Positions 1 through 6,563 of a DNA stretch of 6,864 bases are shown one piece after another (the stretch's first letter is position 1; the number at the start of each line of letters is the position of its first letter). Below the pieces are notes generated by a model, which ran no database searches, was not told where the DNA came from, and saw only the letters and a list, made by a program, of their open reading frames with translations. Location of the stretch: the NCBI GenBank assembly GCA_002394685.1, contig DGUP01000022.1:1-6864 (forward strand). The letters run 5' to 3'. This stretch comes from Treponema sp. UBA4307 (lineage in GTDB: Bacteria > Spirochaetota > Spirochaetia > Treponematales > Treponemataceae). The translations under genes and the position numbers were made by a program.

Positions 1-409
1 CAGGAAAATTATCAGCGCGATCCTTCAGCCCTACTTCATCCAGAGTTTCCAGAGGGTCCAGAGAATTTTTGCAAAGTTCTACAGCCAGTTCAATATTTTC
101 TTTTGCAGTAAGATTCTGAACAAGATTATAAGACTGAAAAACAAAACCTACATTATTCCGCCGGTGATAAGTTAATTCTGCAGGAGACAGACTTCCAATT
201 TCTTTTCCATCAAAAATCACTGAACCAGAAGAAACACAATCCATTCCTCCAAGAATATTTAAAAGTGTACTTTTACCTGCACCAGAGGGACCAACAATTA
301 CACAGAATTCCCCTTTTTCGATTTCAAAAGACATATTATCAAGAGCTTTTATCTGCTGACTTCCTGTCTGATAATTTTTGCAAACATTTGTAAATTTTAT
401 GTAAGCCAT
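1..409 (-). CDS. ABC transporter ATP-binding protein, LolD/MacB type (N-terminal part, truncated by window edge)
   Basis: This gene encodes the ATPase subunit of an ABC transporter. It would bind and hydrolyse ATP on the cytoplasmic face to power a partner permease. Only the first 136 residues lie in the window. They begin MAYIKFTNVCKNYQ and show a Walker A motif GPSGAGKS at 40-47 and a Q-loop at FVFQSYNL (Gln92). The signature motif, Walker B and H-loop would lie beyond position 1. The short N-terminus and the run from Walker A to Q-loop (LLNILGGMD, then the RRNNVGFVFQ region) are typical of the LolD/MacB/FtsE group, which works on lipoprotein release, macrolide or peptide export and similar envelope tasks. 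The substrate cannot be told from this part. The start is supported by a GGAG ribosome binding site at 416-419, 6 nt before the ATG. The gene follows the lipase gene on the same strand after 58 nt, so it may be in the same operon. The permease would be expected further downstream, outside the window. Confidence 0.93.
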   Translation of the reverse strand, partial: MAYIKFTNVCKNYQTGSQQIKALDNMSFEIEKGEFCVIVGPSGAGKSTLLNILGGMDCVSSGSVIFDGKEIGSLSPAELTYHRRNNVGFVFQSYNLVQNLTAKENIELAVELCKNSLDPLETLDEVGLKDRADNFP

Positions 410-467
410 TTTATTCTCCAGAAAAAATTCAAAGTAAACTCAAAAAGCTGATTTTTTCGAGATCACC

Positions 468-1598
468 TTATTTCATTCTATTTAACTTTGTCATATAAGT
501 CTGAGGAAGATGTTCTTCCAGCAGCTTGTTAAATCCTTCCCCATTATTATTTACAAGGAAACTAATATAGGACAGCATGGGAGCAAAATCTGAATCATTT
601 TCAATTTGAGGAATCATTATATTCTTTCCATCAGAATTAAATTTAATATTATTCAAATCAAATTCTGAACCCCTTTCTGCTGAAATATTAGCTGCCGAAA
701 GTCTGGAAAGATTCACTCCAAGAGCCATCATTATTTCATACATTGTAATTCCGTCAGAACTTAATCCTCCGTGAACCAGTGAATGCCGGTCCCTGTAATA
801 AGAAGAAAGTGTTGGACAAATCTTTGAAAGATTATTTATTGCGGCATCAAGATTTTCCGAATTTACAAAATCAGATTCAGAATCCAGATAAATATCTTTT
901 CCTGCCCGTCTGTATCCCCAGGCTTGAGCAGGCAGACGGGGAACAAGATCGCAGGGATTTATGAAATTGAAAATATTGTAATCTGTAAGTTCTGGAACAT
1001 TTCTTACAGTTGCGGGAGTTGCAAAAGTATAGGCATAAATGTTTGTAGGATTATAAACTTCATTTAAAAGAAGTGTCAGAAGATTTGCAACCGCTGCCCC
1101 CCGGCTGTGACCAGAGATTACAATCAAAGTATTCTTGTCCGGAAATAATTTTTCAATTTCAAGGAGAATTTCTTCTGCGGAAAAAAGAAAACTCTGGGAA
1201 AAATGTGACATCTCTGAAACCGATGGAACAAAATTAAAATTTGAATACCATTCATTTCCATCAGTTCCACGAATAACAATCAGGCAGGCAGATTTTTTCT
1301 TTCCTTCTATATATATGCTTCCTTTTCCAATAGTATAAGCACTGGTGTGATCAATCTGGTCAGATTTTTTTTCATAGTGCTTATGCTTTATTACCTTGAA
1401 ACTATATTCTGCAAAAAGTTCTGCTGTTTTATTTTTTAAATGTCCCGAGCACAATTCCAGAAGAGAAAGGGCAGCTTCTTTAGTGTACTTTGAATTGTCA
1501 GCAGGAAGGTTAAGTTCAGCTGCAAAAACAGAAAAAGCGGCAGTAAAAATCATAAGGATAAAAATTTTTCTTACATTCATCATAATTCTACTTTTCAT
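468..1598 (-). CDS. exported class 3-type lipase (alpha/beta hydrolase)
   Basis: This is a 376-residue alpha/beta-hydrolase resembling the class 3 lipases, which cleave acylglycerol or phospholipid esters. The N-terminus (basic MKSRIMMNVRK, hydrophobic IFILMIFTAAFSVF, then AAELN) is a signal peptide with a likely signal-peptidase I site near residues 26-27. No lipobox Cys is present, so the product should be periplasmic or secreted. RGTDG at 110-114 matches the conserved loop of the family. GHSRG at 163-167 is the nucleophile elbow with Ser165. Asp217 in NPCDLVPRLP is the likely acid. His272 in RDRHS is the likely base, with His276 as the alternative. The ATG at 1598 overlaps the end of the cyclase gene by 11 nt and lacks a clear ribosome binding site, suggesting translational coupling. 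In-frame ATGs at 1583 and 1580 are possible alternative starts that keep the signal peptide intact. The real substrate is unknown. Fold and catalytic Ser are secure; the exact subfamily is less so. Confidence 0.87.
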   Translation of the reverse strand: MKSRIMMNVRKIFILMIFTAAFSVFAAELNLPADNSKYTKEAALSLLELCSGHLKNKTAELFAEYSFKVIKHKHYEKKSDQIDHTSAYTIGKGSIYIEGKKKSACLIVIRGTDGNEWYSNFNFVPSVSEMSHFSQSFLFSAEEILLEIEKLFPDKNTLIVISGHSRGAAVANLLTLLLNEVYNPTNIYAYTFATPATVRNVPELTDYNIFNFINPCDLVPRLPAQAWGYRRAGKDIYLDSESDFVNSENLDAAINNLSKICPTLSSYYRDRHSLVHGGLSSDGITMYEIMMALGVNLSRLSAANISAERGSEFDLNNIKFNSDGKNIMIPQIENDSDFAPMLSYISFLVNNNGEGFNKLLEEHLPQTYMTKLNRMK

Positions 1599-2625
1599 CT
1601 TTATTCACTTTTTCAAGTTTTTCTTTCCAGTCAGGAAGGGCTGTTTTTATTTCATACAAAGCCCCCGGATTATTTAAAGTAACATCAAAAGCCGTCTGAG
1701 CCTCTTCATGTTTAATTTCAATTTTAGTCTGAGTGATTTTCATTTCATTTCGGTTAAGGGTAAGGAATTTATCAAAAGCATTTTTTGTAAGATAAAGATG
1801 GCCGGAAGGTGCTGCAGAAAATCTGCAGGCGTAAACCACAGGTTTACCGATTACTGAATATTCCATTTCTGCCCCTGCTTTATAAACACATCCGTAATCA
1901 ATTCCTGCTCCCAGTCCAGTTGTTACCTGCTTCAGCTCAAAGAATTTTTTGTACTCCTCAAAGATTTCATCAAAAATTCTCTGACAGTCCATGGCACAGA
2001 GCATTGCATTCAAAAGATTTTCCCTGCCGCTGAAAAAATCCGGGAAAAATGCAAGAAAACCATCTCCTGTAAATTTATCATAAATCCCATAATATTCCTT
2101 TACAGAGTCAGTCAGGCCTTCAAGGAGATGACTTATAAATTCTGAGTATACTTCTGCACTTTCACAACGAAGCATTAATTCCGTTGAACGACGGATGTCC
2201 ACAGAGAGGATGGCAGCTTCAAATTCATTTGTCTGAATAAAGCGTCTTGCAAAATCTTCATCTTCTATTATAAGGAGCCCTGCATCATTTCTGACACGGG
2301 CCATAAAGTTCATAAGTTTGGCCTGCTTTTCAACATCATTCTGATAACGATTTCTGAGGATTTTTTCAAAAGGGGTTTCCAGAAAAGATTTGCCCCTGGA
2401 AGATTCTTTTTTCAGTCCCAGATGTCTGTCATAAAAATCCGCAACGAACTTTTTGCCCTTTGACCTTCTTTCTTCAGAAAAAAATCCTAAAGCAGAAAGA
2501 CTTCCGTAAAACTTTGCCCTAGACTCTGCAATAAGCCTTTCCTGTTCTTCTTTTCGTGCCTTTATATCTTCTGAAATCTTTTCTTTAATAGATTTAGTAT
2601 CTTTTGGTAACTTCAATTCATTCAT
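1588..2625 (-). CDS. class III adenylate/guanylate cyclase-domain protein, soluble
   Basis: This 345-residue protein has a C-terminal class III nucleotidyl cyclase domain (about 135-320) that would make a cyclic nucleotide from ATP (or GTP) and act in the cytosol. There is no signal peptide or membrane segment. The first metal-binding Asp is Asp143 in SVDIRRST, and the second is Asp188 in KFTGDGF. Lys184, three residues before that Gly, is the position that favours adenine in adenylate cyclases. The second purine-contact position is Ser258 (EYSVIG). The motif normally read as VNxAxR is VVYACR at 263-268: the Arg is kept (Arg268), but the transition-state Asn is Val264. Activity may therefore be altered, or an Asn may be supplied differently. 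Residues 10-40 are highly charged and probably helical or coiled coil. Residues 41-134 match no domain I recognise. The gene is first in a minus-strand group with the lipase and ABC genes. No ribosome binding site lies at the usual distance from the ATG. Confidence 0.88.
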   Translation of the reverse strand: MNELKLPKDTKSIKEKISEDIKARKEEQERLIAESRAKFYGSLSALGFFSEERRSKGKKFVADFYDRHLGLKKESSRGKSFLETPFEKILRNRYQNDVEKQAKLMNFMARVRNDAGLLIIEDEDFARRFIQTNEFEAAILSVDIRRSTELMLRCESAEVYSEFISHLLEGLTDSVKEYYGIYDKFTGDGFLAFFPDFFSGRENLLNAMLCAMDCQRIFDEIFEEYKKFFELKQVTTGLGAGIDYGCVYKAGAEMEYSVIGKPVVYACRFSAAPSGHLYLTKNAFDKFLTLNRNEMKITQTKIEIKHEEAQTAFDVTLNNPGALYEIKTALPDWKEKLEKVNKDEK

Positions 2626-2706
2626 GGCTTAATTATAATACCCTCTAGCAAATTATTCACTGTTTTTTTATAATTAAAATGATCCCAATTTATATGAGAA
2701 TTAAAG
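2626..2706. promoter_or_regulatory. divergent promoter region with mirror-image -10 elements
   Basis: This 81-bp spacer separates the minus-strand cyclase group from the plus-strand transporter group. A perfect 10-bp inverted repeat occupies 2629-2638 and 2668-2677. Each arm contains TATAAT pointing outward: 2669-2674 for the plus strand and 2632-2637 for the minus strand. The plus-strand element would start RNA near 2681 and give a short leader with a GAGA-type ribosome binding site at 2696-2699. The minus-strand element would start RNA within a base or two of the cyclase ATG at 2625. Neither has a good -35 hexamer. The run TTTTTTT at 2663-2669 lies just before the plus -10. The sequence is very AT-rich, so chance matches are possible. 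Confidence 0.45.
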
Positions 2707-4374
2707 ATGACATCATTTAGAAGCGTATTGATAATTATATTGCAGTTAGCAGGAAGCCTTTGTTTTCTTCTTTATGGAATGAAGATGATGAGCGACGGTA
2801 TTCAAAAGTCTGCAGGTGACAAACTTCAGAAAGCTCTTCACTTTATGACAAGAAACCGTTTTGTTGGACTTATTACCGGTTGTCTGCTGACTATGCTGAT
2901 TCAATCTTCCGGAGCCACAACAGTCATGCTGGTTTCTTTTGTAAATGCAGGACTTCTTACACTGGAACAGTCTATTGGTGTAATTTTTGGTGCAAATATT
3001 GGAACGACTATTACAGCCTGGATTGTAGCCCTCTTTGGCTCAGGCTTTGAAATTAAAGATTACGCAATTCCTATTTTTGGACTGGGCTATGTTTTCCTGA
3101 TTATGAAAAAACTTCACAAAGAAGGAATTGGTCAGGCAATTATGGGCTTCGGCATGCTCTTTATTGGACTGGGCTGGCTCAGCGACATTATTAAGAGTAC
3201 ATCTTTCCTTCCAGACCTTATTGAATCAATTCAGGGTATTGGAATCTGGAGCATGGTATTTGCAGTTCTCATCGGAATCATTTTTACTGCACTTATCCAT
3301 TCTTCATCAGCAATGACCGCAATCGTAATCACACTTTGTGCCGTAAACTCAGACTTCTGGGAACTTGGTGCAGCAATGGTTATCGGTTCAGAAATTGGTT
3401 CTACAGTAGATTCAATTATGGCAGCATTCGGCTCCTCTTCAAATGCAAAGAGAACGGCTTTTGTTCACGTAATGTTCAATGTTATTACAGTAATTCTTGC
3501 CCTTGCCTTCTTTAAGCCTTTCCTTGCATTCATTGATTTGATTGTTCCGGGAACAGTTCAGGAAAATATCGTTTACCACATCGCCATGCTTCACACAATG
3601 TTCAAGGTATTCGGAACAATTCTCTTTATTCCATTTGTTAATCAGATTGCAAATCTTACCAGAAAAATCATCAGGGACGACAGCGACAATCTTCCTACTG
3701 TTTACAAATTTGAATTCAGCGAACTTGCTGCCCATGAAGCTCCAACAATTCCAGTTGTTACTGCATCCCACGAAGTCAGCAAAATGGCAGACATTGCAGT
3801 TCAAATGTTTGACAGACTTCAGTACGGATTTAAGGACAGATCCGGTTCCTTCCTGAAAGAACACTACGACAATCTTGTTCGGGAAGAAGATTATATGGAC
3901 CAGATGCAGGAACAAATCACCAACTACCTGCTCAAGTGTCTTAAGCTGGATCTGGATGACCGAACCCGCAACAATGTAAATGTAATGATTCAGATTACTC
4001 AGGAACTGGAATCAATGAGTGATGACGTTCTCAGCATTGGTGTTGCAATAAAGAAGATGACTGAAAAAAATTATTCTTATCCGGAGGAAGATTACGACAG
4101 ACTTCTTCCATATCTTGAACTTGCCCGCCAGCTGCTTATGTTCATCTATAAAAACATCAACAAGGCTTTGAATGCAAACCAGATGGAATTTGCAAATGAA
4201 CTTGAAACCCAGATTGACCAGGAAAGAAAGGAACTGAAAAAAGTTGCCCGGAAACGTCTGGAAGCAGGGGCCAACGTTAAGGCCGAACTTGTTTATATGG
4301 ATTTTGTTAAGCAGATTGAAAAAATCGGTGACTGCTGTTTCTCAATTGCGGAGCAGCTTTCCCTTACAGAATAA
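2707..4374 (+). CDS. Na+/phosphate cotransporter family protein with C-terminal PhoU-like domain
   Basis: This 555-residue inner-membrane protein belongs to the Na/Pi symporter (NptA/YjbB, PF02690-type) family, which moves phosphate coupled to sodium, inward or outward depending on the member. Membrane segments fill about residues 5-320 as two inverted-repeat halves. Half one has IQSSGATTVM with Gln66-Ser67-Ser68, then GANIGTT at 95-101. Half two has IHSSSAMTAI with His198-Ser199-Ser200, then GSEIGST at 227-233. Thus both the usual second QSS Gln and the Asn of the second GxNIGT-like loop are changed, to His198 and Glu229. Residues about 355-550 are soluble, charged and helical, as in the PhoU-like tail of many bacterial members. 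The ATG at 2707 is preceded by GAGA at 2696-2699. The TraB/GumN lipoprotein gene follows after 20 nt, so the two are likely cotranscribed. No pst or phoB/phoR gene is visible nearby. The family call is firm, the transport direction is not. Confidence 0.95.
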   Translation: MTSFRSVLIIILQLAGSLCFLLYGMKMMSDGIQKSAGDKLQKALHFMTRNRFVGLITGCLLTMLIQSSGATTVMLVSFVNAGLLTLEQSIGVIFGANIGTTITAWIVALFGSGFEIKDYAIPIFGLGYVFLIMKKLHKEGIGQAIMGFGMLFIGLGWLSDIIKSTSFLPDLIESIQGIGIWSMVFAVLIGIIFTALIHSSSAMTAIVITLCAVNSDFWELGAAMVIGSEIGSTVDSIMAAFGSSSNAKRTAFVHVMFNVITVILALAFFKPFLAFIDLIVPGTVQENIVYHIAMLHTMFKVFGTILFIPFVNQIANLTRKIIRDDSDNLPTVYKFEFSELAAHEAPTIPVVTASHEVSKMADIAVQMFDRLQYGFKDRSGSFLKEHYDNLVREEDYMDQMQEQITNYLLKCLKLDLDDRTRNNVNVMIQITQELESMSDDVLSIGVAIKKMTEKNYSYPEEDYDRLLPYLELARQLLMFIYKNINKALNANQMEFANELETQIDQERKELKKVARKRLEAGANVKAELVYMDFVKQIEKIGDCCFSIAEQLSLTE

Positions 4375-4381
4375 TTTGATT

Positions 4382-4387
4382 GGAGAG
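4382..4387 (+). promoter_or_regulatory. ribosome binding site that decides a TTG start
   Basis: GGAGAG sits 7 nt before the TTG at 4395 and just after the stop of the transporter gene. An earlier in-frame TTG at 4380 has no ribosome binding site in front of it and would place this GGAGAG inside the coding region. No ATG is available near the signal peptide, so TTG at 4395 is the preferred start. Confidence 0.7.
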
Positions 4388-4394
4388 AGTCAGT

Positions 4395-5423
4395 TTGTTT
4401 TATAAAGGAAGTAAAAGTAAACCAAAAATCCATTTACTCTTGCTGATTCTGGCAGGACTTATTTTTACTTCCTGCCTTTCTACAAAAGAATACCCAGACG
4501 GATTAAAGGCCTGTCTAACAAAATGCCAGAGCCGTTTTTTCTGGCGGATAGACGGCACTGACAAAAGAGGAAAGCCCAGCACAGTTTACATTCAGGGAAC
4601 TTACCACATTGGAGACCAGAGACTCTATCCTGTAGATGAAGAAGTGATGACTGCCTTTAGAAATTCAGACCGGCTGGTTGCAGAAGTTTCCTCTGCTGAA
4701 TCAAAAAATCTTGAAAAAGAAATTTCCCTTCTGTACGTAAAAAGTTACAATCCTGAAAATAACATTCTTGAAGCCCTAAGTCCTGAAGCTGCAAAAAATC
4801 TTGCCTACCTTTATGAAGGTGAAGAAAATGTTCCCCTCCACTGGGAGCCATGGATTTATAATTCTTCCATAAATGCTTCCCTGAATGCAGCAAGCGGACT
4901 GAAAACCGAACTGGGCCTGGATCATTATTTTAAGCAGGAAGCCTCAAAGATGAAAAAGGAAGTTCTAGGGCTGGACAGTCTGGAAACCCAGCTCAGGTTA
5001 AGCCGCTACGGAGACTATGAAAGTCAGCTGATTTTTCTCGAAGATACAATGACAGATTTTCCCTTTACAAAAAACGTGGAAGATTTAATCAAGGTTTACG
5101 AATGTTATCTTTCCGGCAGGGAAGAAGAGCTTGACCGTCTGGTCTTTGGAGATGAAGAAGAATACCTGCCTGAAACCAGACTTCTTGATGCAGGAACAGG
5201 AAGCGACATCAATCCTTCCAGCGAGACATACATTGATGAAAGAACACAGCTCTATACAAATTACTACCGGGAAGTTTTCATTGACAGAAATTTCTCCTGG
5301 GCACAGCAGATTGCAGCTTTTCTTTACCAGGGAAAAAGCACCTTTATTTTTGCAGGGGCCGGACACTTTATAGGCTCAGACTCAGTTTTTCAGCTTATGA
5401 GAGAGGCCGGGGACCTGAAATAA
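4395..5423 (+). CDS. TraB/GumN-family lipoprotein, first of two tandem paralogues
   Basis: This predicted 342-residue lipoprotein belongs to the TraB/PrgY/GumN family, a fold shared with the metal-dependent TIKI proteases. The signal peptide (basic KGSKSKPK, hydrophobic IHLLLLILAGLI) ends in the lipobox FTSC, with Cys27 as the lipidation site. The mature protein would be anchored on the periplasmic side or the outer surface. The family's two GxxH motifs are present: GTYH at 68-71 and GAGH at 321-324. Glu97 (LVAEVS) and Arg298-Asn299 (DRNFSW) match other conserved positions. Compared with the paralogue at 5520 it carries about 20-25 extra residues around 255-285 (PETRLLDAGTGSD and onward), just before the DRN motif. 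Start is TTG at 4395 because of the ribosome binding site at 4382-4387; starting at 4380 would give 347 residues. It follows the phosphate symporter after 20 nt, probably in one transcript. Most bacterial members have no known function, and proteolytic activity here is only a possibility. Confidence 0.88.
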   Translation: MFYKGSKSKPKIHLLLLILAGLIFTSCLSTKEYPDGLKACLTKCQSRFFWRIDGTDKRGKPSTVYIQGTYHIGDQRLYPVDEEVMTAFRNSDRLVAEVSSAESKNLEKEISLLYVKSYNPENNILEALSPEAAKNLAYLYEGEENVPLHWEPWIYNSSINASLNAASGLKTELGLDHYFKQEASKMKKEVLGLDSLETQLRLSRYGDYESQLIFLEDTMTDFPFTKNVEDLIKVYECYLSGREEELDRLVFGDEEEYLPETRLLDAGTGSDINPSSETYIDERTQLYTNYYREVFIDRNFSWAQQIAAFLYQGKSTFIFAGAGHFIGSDSVFQLMREAGDLK

Positions 5424-5519
5424 ATATTATAAAAACTCTTATCAATATTTACTTTGACTAATTGATAATACCTTAAACATCAAGTAAACTGTCAATACAA
5501 TTTTCAAATAGAGGTTTAT
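5424..5519 (+). promoter_or_regulatory. spacer with overlapping inverted repeats, possible promoter or operator of the second TraB/GumN gene
   Basis: The 96-nt gap between the two paralogues is about four-fifths A+T. TTATCAAT at 5439-5446 is repeated inverted as ATTGATAA at 5461-5468, a perfect 8-bp match over a 14-nt spacer. A second pair, TAAATATT at 5421-5428 and AATATTTA at 5444-5451, shares bases with the first, so only one could fold at a time in RNA. GATAAT at 5464-5469 could act as a -10, and TTGACT at 5454-5459 resembles a -35 but has no good partner. AGAGG at 5510-5514 is the ribosome binding site of the downstream gene. I see no T-tailed terminator, so read-through from upstream is possible. 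Confidence 0.35.
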
Positions 5520-6479
5520 ATGAAAAATAAGCGTTTTGTTACAAAAGTTTTTGCAGCAGCATTTGTTTTTGCTTCTCTTTTTATCACTTCATGTGCAAGT
5601 TCCGGCAATGGAGAAAAAGCAAAATTAATTGAAGAAGACAGCCGCCTTTTCTGGAGAATTGACGGAACTGACAAAAATGGAAATCCATCTTCAATCTACA
5701 TTCAGGGCACATTCCATCTCGCAGATGAACAGAGCTACCCTATTTCTGAACAGGTTGTATCTGTATTTAAGAATGCAGACAGAGTATACGGGGAACTTGC
5801 TTCTGATGACTGGCCTGCAGTTCAGAACAAAGTAGTTACCCTTATGACACAAAGCTATAAGGAAGGAAGAAACATTCTTGACTATCTTACAGAAGAAGAA
5901 CAGGCAAAGCTCATCACACTCTTTCAGGGTGAAAAAAACCTGGAGCCATACAAAGCATATGAACCATGGGTAATCAACAGTTCAGTAACAGCTGCAATTT
6001 ATCTGGTTACAGGACTTGATGCTCAGAGCGGAATTGATAACTGGCTTGAATCAACAAACCTGGAAATGGGAAGAAAAACTCTTGGCTTAGACGATCTTCA
6101 GACTCAGTTAAACCTGGTCCGCTACGGTGATTATAATACACAACTTGCTTTTCTCAAGGGCACATTAAGTGAATATCCTTTTGTAGATACAATCGATCAG
6201 CTTGTACAAATGTATCAGGCATATCTGGAAGACGACAGAGCCGGTCTGGAAAAACTTCTTAACGGTGATACAGAAGATGACCTGGAAACAATTCCTGTTT
6301 CAATTTATGAAAAGTACTACAAGGATATGATTCTTAACCGCAATACTAAGTGGGCTAAAACATTTAAGAAACTGCTTAAAGAAGGGGGTACAACCTTTGT
6401 TTTTGCAGGAAGTGCCCACTTCCTTGGACCAGATTCAGTATTTGAAATCATGAAGAGCCAGGGTGTTCTGGATTTCTGA
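5520..6479 (+). CDS. TraB/GumN-family lipoprotein, second of two tandem paralogues
   Basis: This 319-residue lipoprotein is a paralogue of the product of the preceding gene. The best conserved block is FWRIDGTDKNGNPSS followed by YIQGTFH. The signal peptide (KNKRFVTK, then a hydrophobic stretch to ITSC) has a lipobox with Cys25. GTFH at 63-66 and GSAH at 297-300 are the two family GxxH motifs. Glu92 and Arg274-Asn275 (LNRNTKWA) fill other conserved positions, so the presumed metal site appears intact. Between the two paralogues, EPWxxNSS (148-155 here) and the LGLDxLxTQLxLxRYGDY block (188-205) are also shared. By eye they match at roughly two residues in five, so the duplication is old or fast-diverging. 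The ATG at 5520 has AGAGG 5 nt upstream. The family has been linked to pheromone shutdown (PrgY) and polysaccharide gene clusters (GumN), but neither role can be assigned here. Confidence 0.9.
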   Translation: MKNKRFVTKVFAAAFVFASLFITSCASSGNGEKAKLIEEDSRLFWRIDGTDKNGNPSSIYIQGTFHLADEQSYPISEQVVSVFKNADRVYGELASDDWPAVQNKVVTLMTQSYKEGRNILDYLTEEEQAKLITLFQGEKNLEPYKAYEPWVINSSVTAAIYLVTGLDAQSGIDNWLESTNLEMGRKTLGLDDLQTQLNLVRYGDYNTQLAFLKGTLSEYPFVDTIDQLVQMYQAYLEDDRAGLEKLLNGDTEDDLETIPVSIYEKYYKDMILNRNTKWAKTFKKLLKEGGTTFVFAGSAHFLGPDSVFEIMKSQGVLDF

Positions 6480-6534
6480 TTCTCTAAGGTCAAAAATCAT
6501 AAAAAAACACAGTAAAATTGTAGAAAAAAGTCGA

Positions 6535-6563
6535 TAGACACTTCAAAATTGATAAACTAATAT
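6535..6563 (+). promoter_or_regulatory. candidate promoter of the GH94 gene
   Basis: TAGACA at 6535-6540 (five of six bases of the -35 consensus) and TAATAT at 6558-6563 (four of six of the -10) are separated by exactly 17 nt. RNA would start near 6570, inside the left arm of the inverted repeat at 6563-6602. That position would suit an operator that blocks transcription. The assignment rests on hexamer matches alone in AT-rich DNA. Confidence 0.35.

Noticed and set aside
439..461. Short hairpin between the lipase and ABC ATPase genes as a minus-strand terminator
   Set aside because: The stem is mostly A-T with a bulged base and only three outer pairs (CTC/GAG), and the following sequence is not a clean T run. 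Too weak to call.
468..2625. Cyclase plus lipase as an anti-phage signalling pair
   Set aside because: The lipase has a clear signal peptide and would be outside the cytosol, and the cyclase is an ordinary class III fold, not a CD-NTase. No sensor or effector domain for a cyclic nucleotide is seen.
3439..3915. 158-codon open frame on the minus strand inside the phosphate symporter gene
   Set aside because: It lies wholly within a well-recognised membrane protein gene, is rich in Cys, Asn and Lys without family motifs, and has no supporting context. It is a shadow frame.
4380..4394. Earlier TTG start for the first TraB/GumN lipoprotein
   Set aside because: No ribosome binding site precedes 4380, whereas GGAGAG sits at the right distance before the in-frame TTG at 4395.
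6477..6500. TGATT/AATCA stem after the second TraB/GumN gene as a terminator
   Set aside because: Only 5 bp of AT-rich stem with a large loop and followed by A residues, so it does not meet terminator form.
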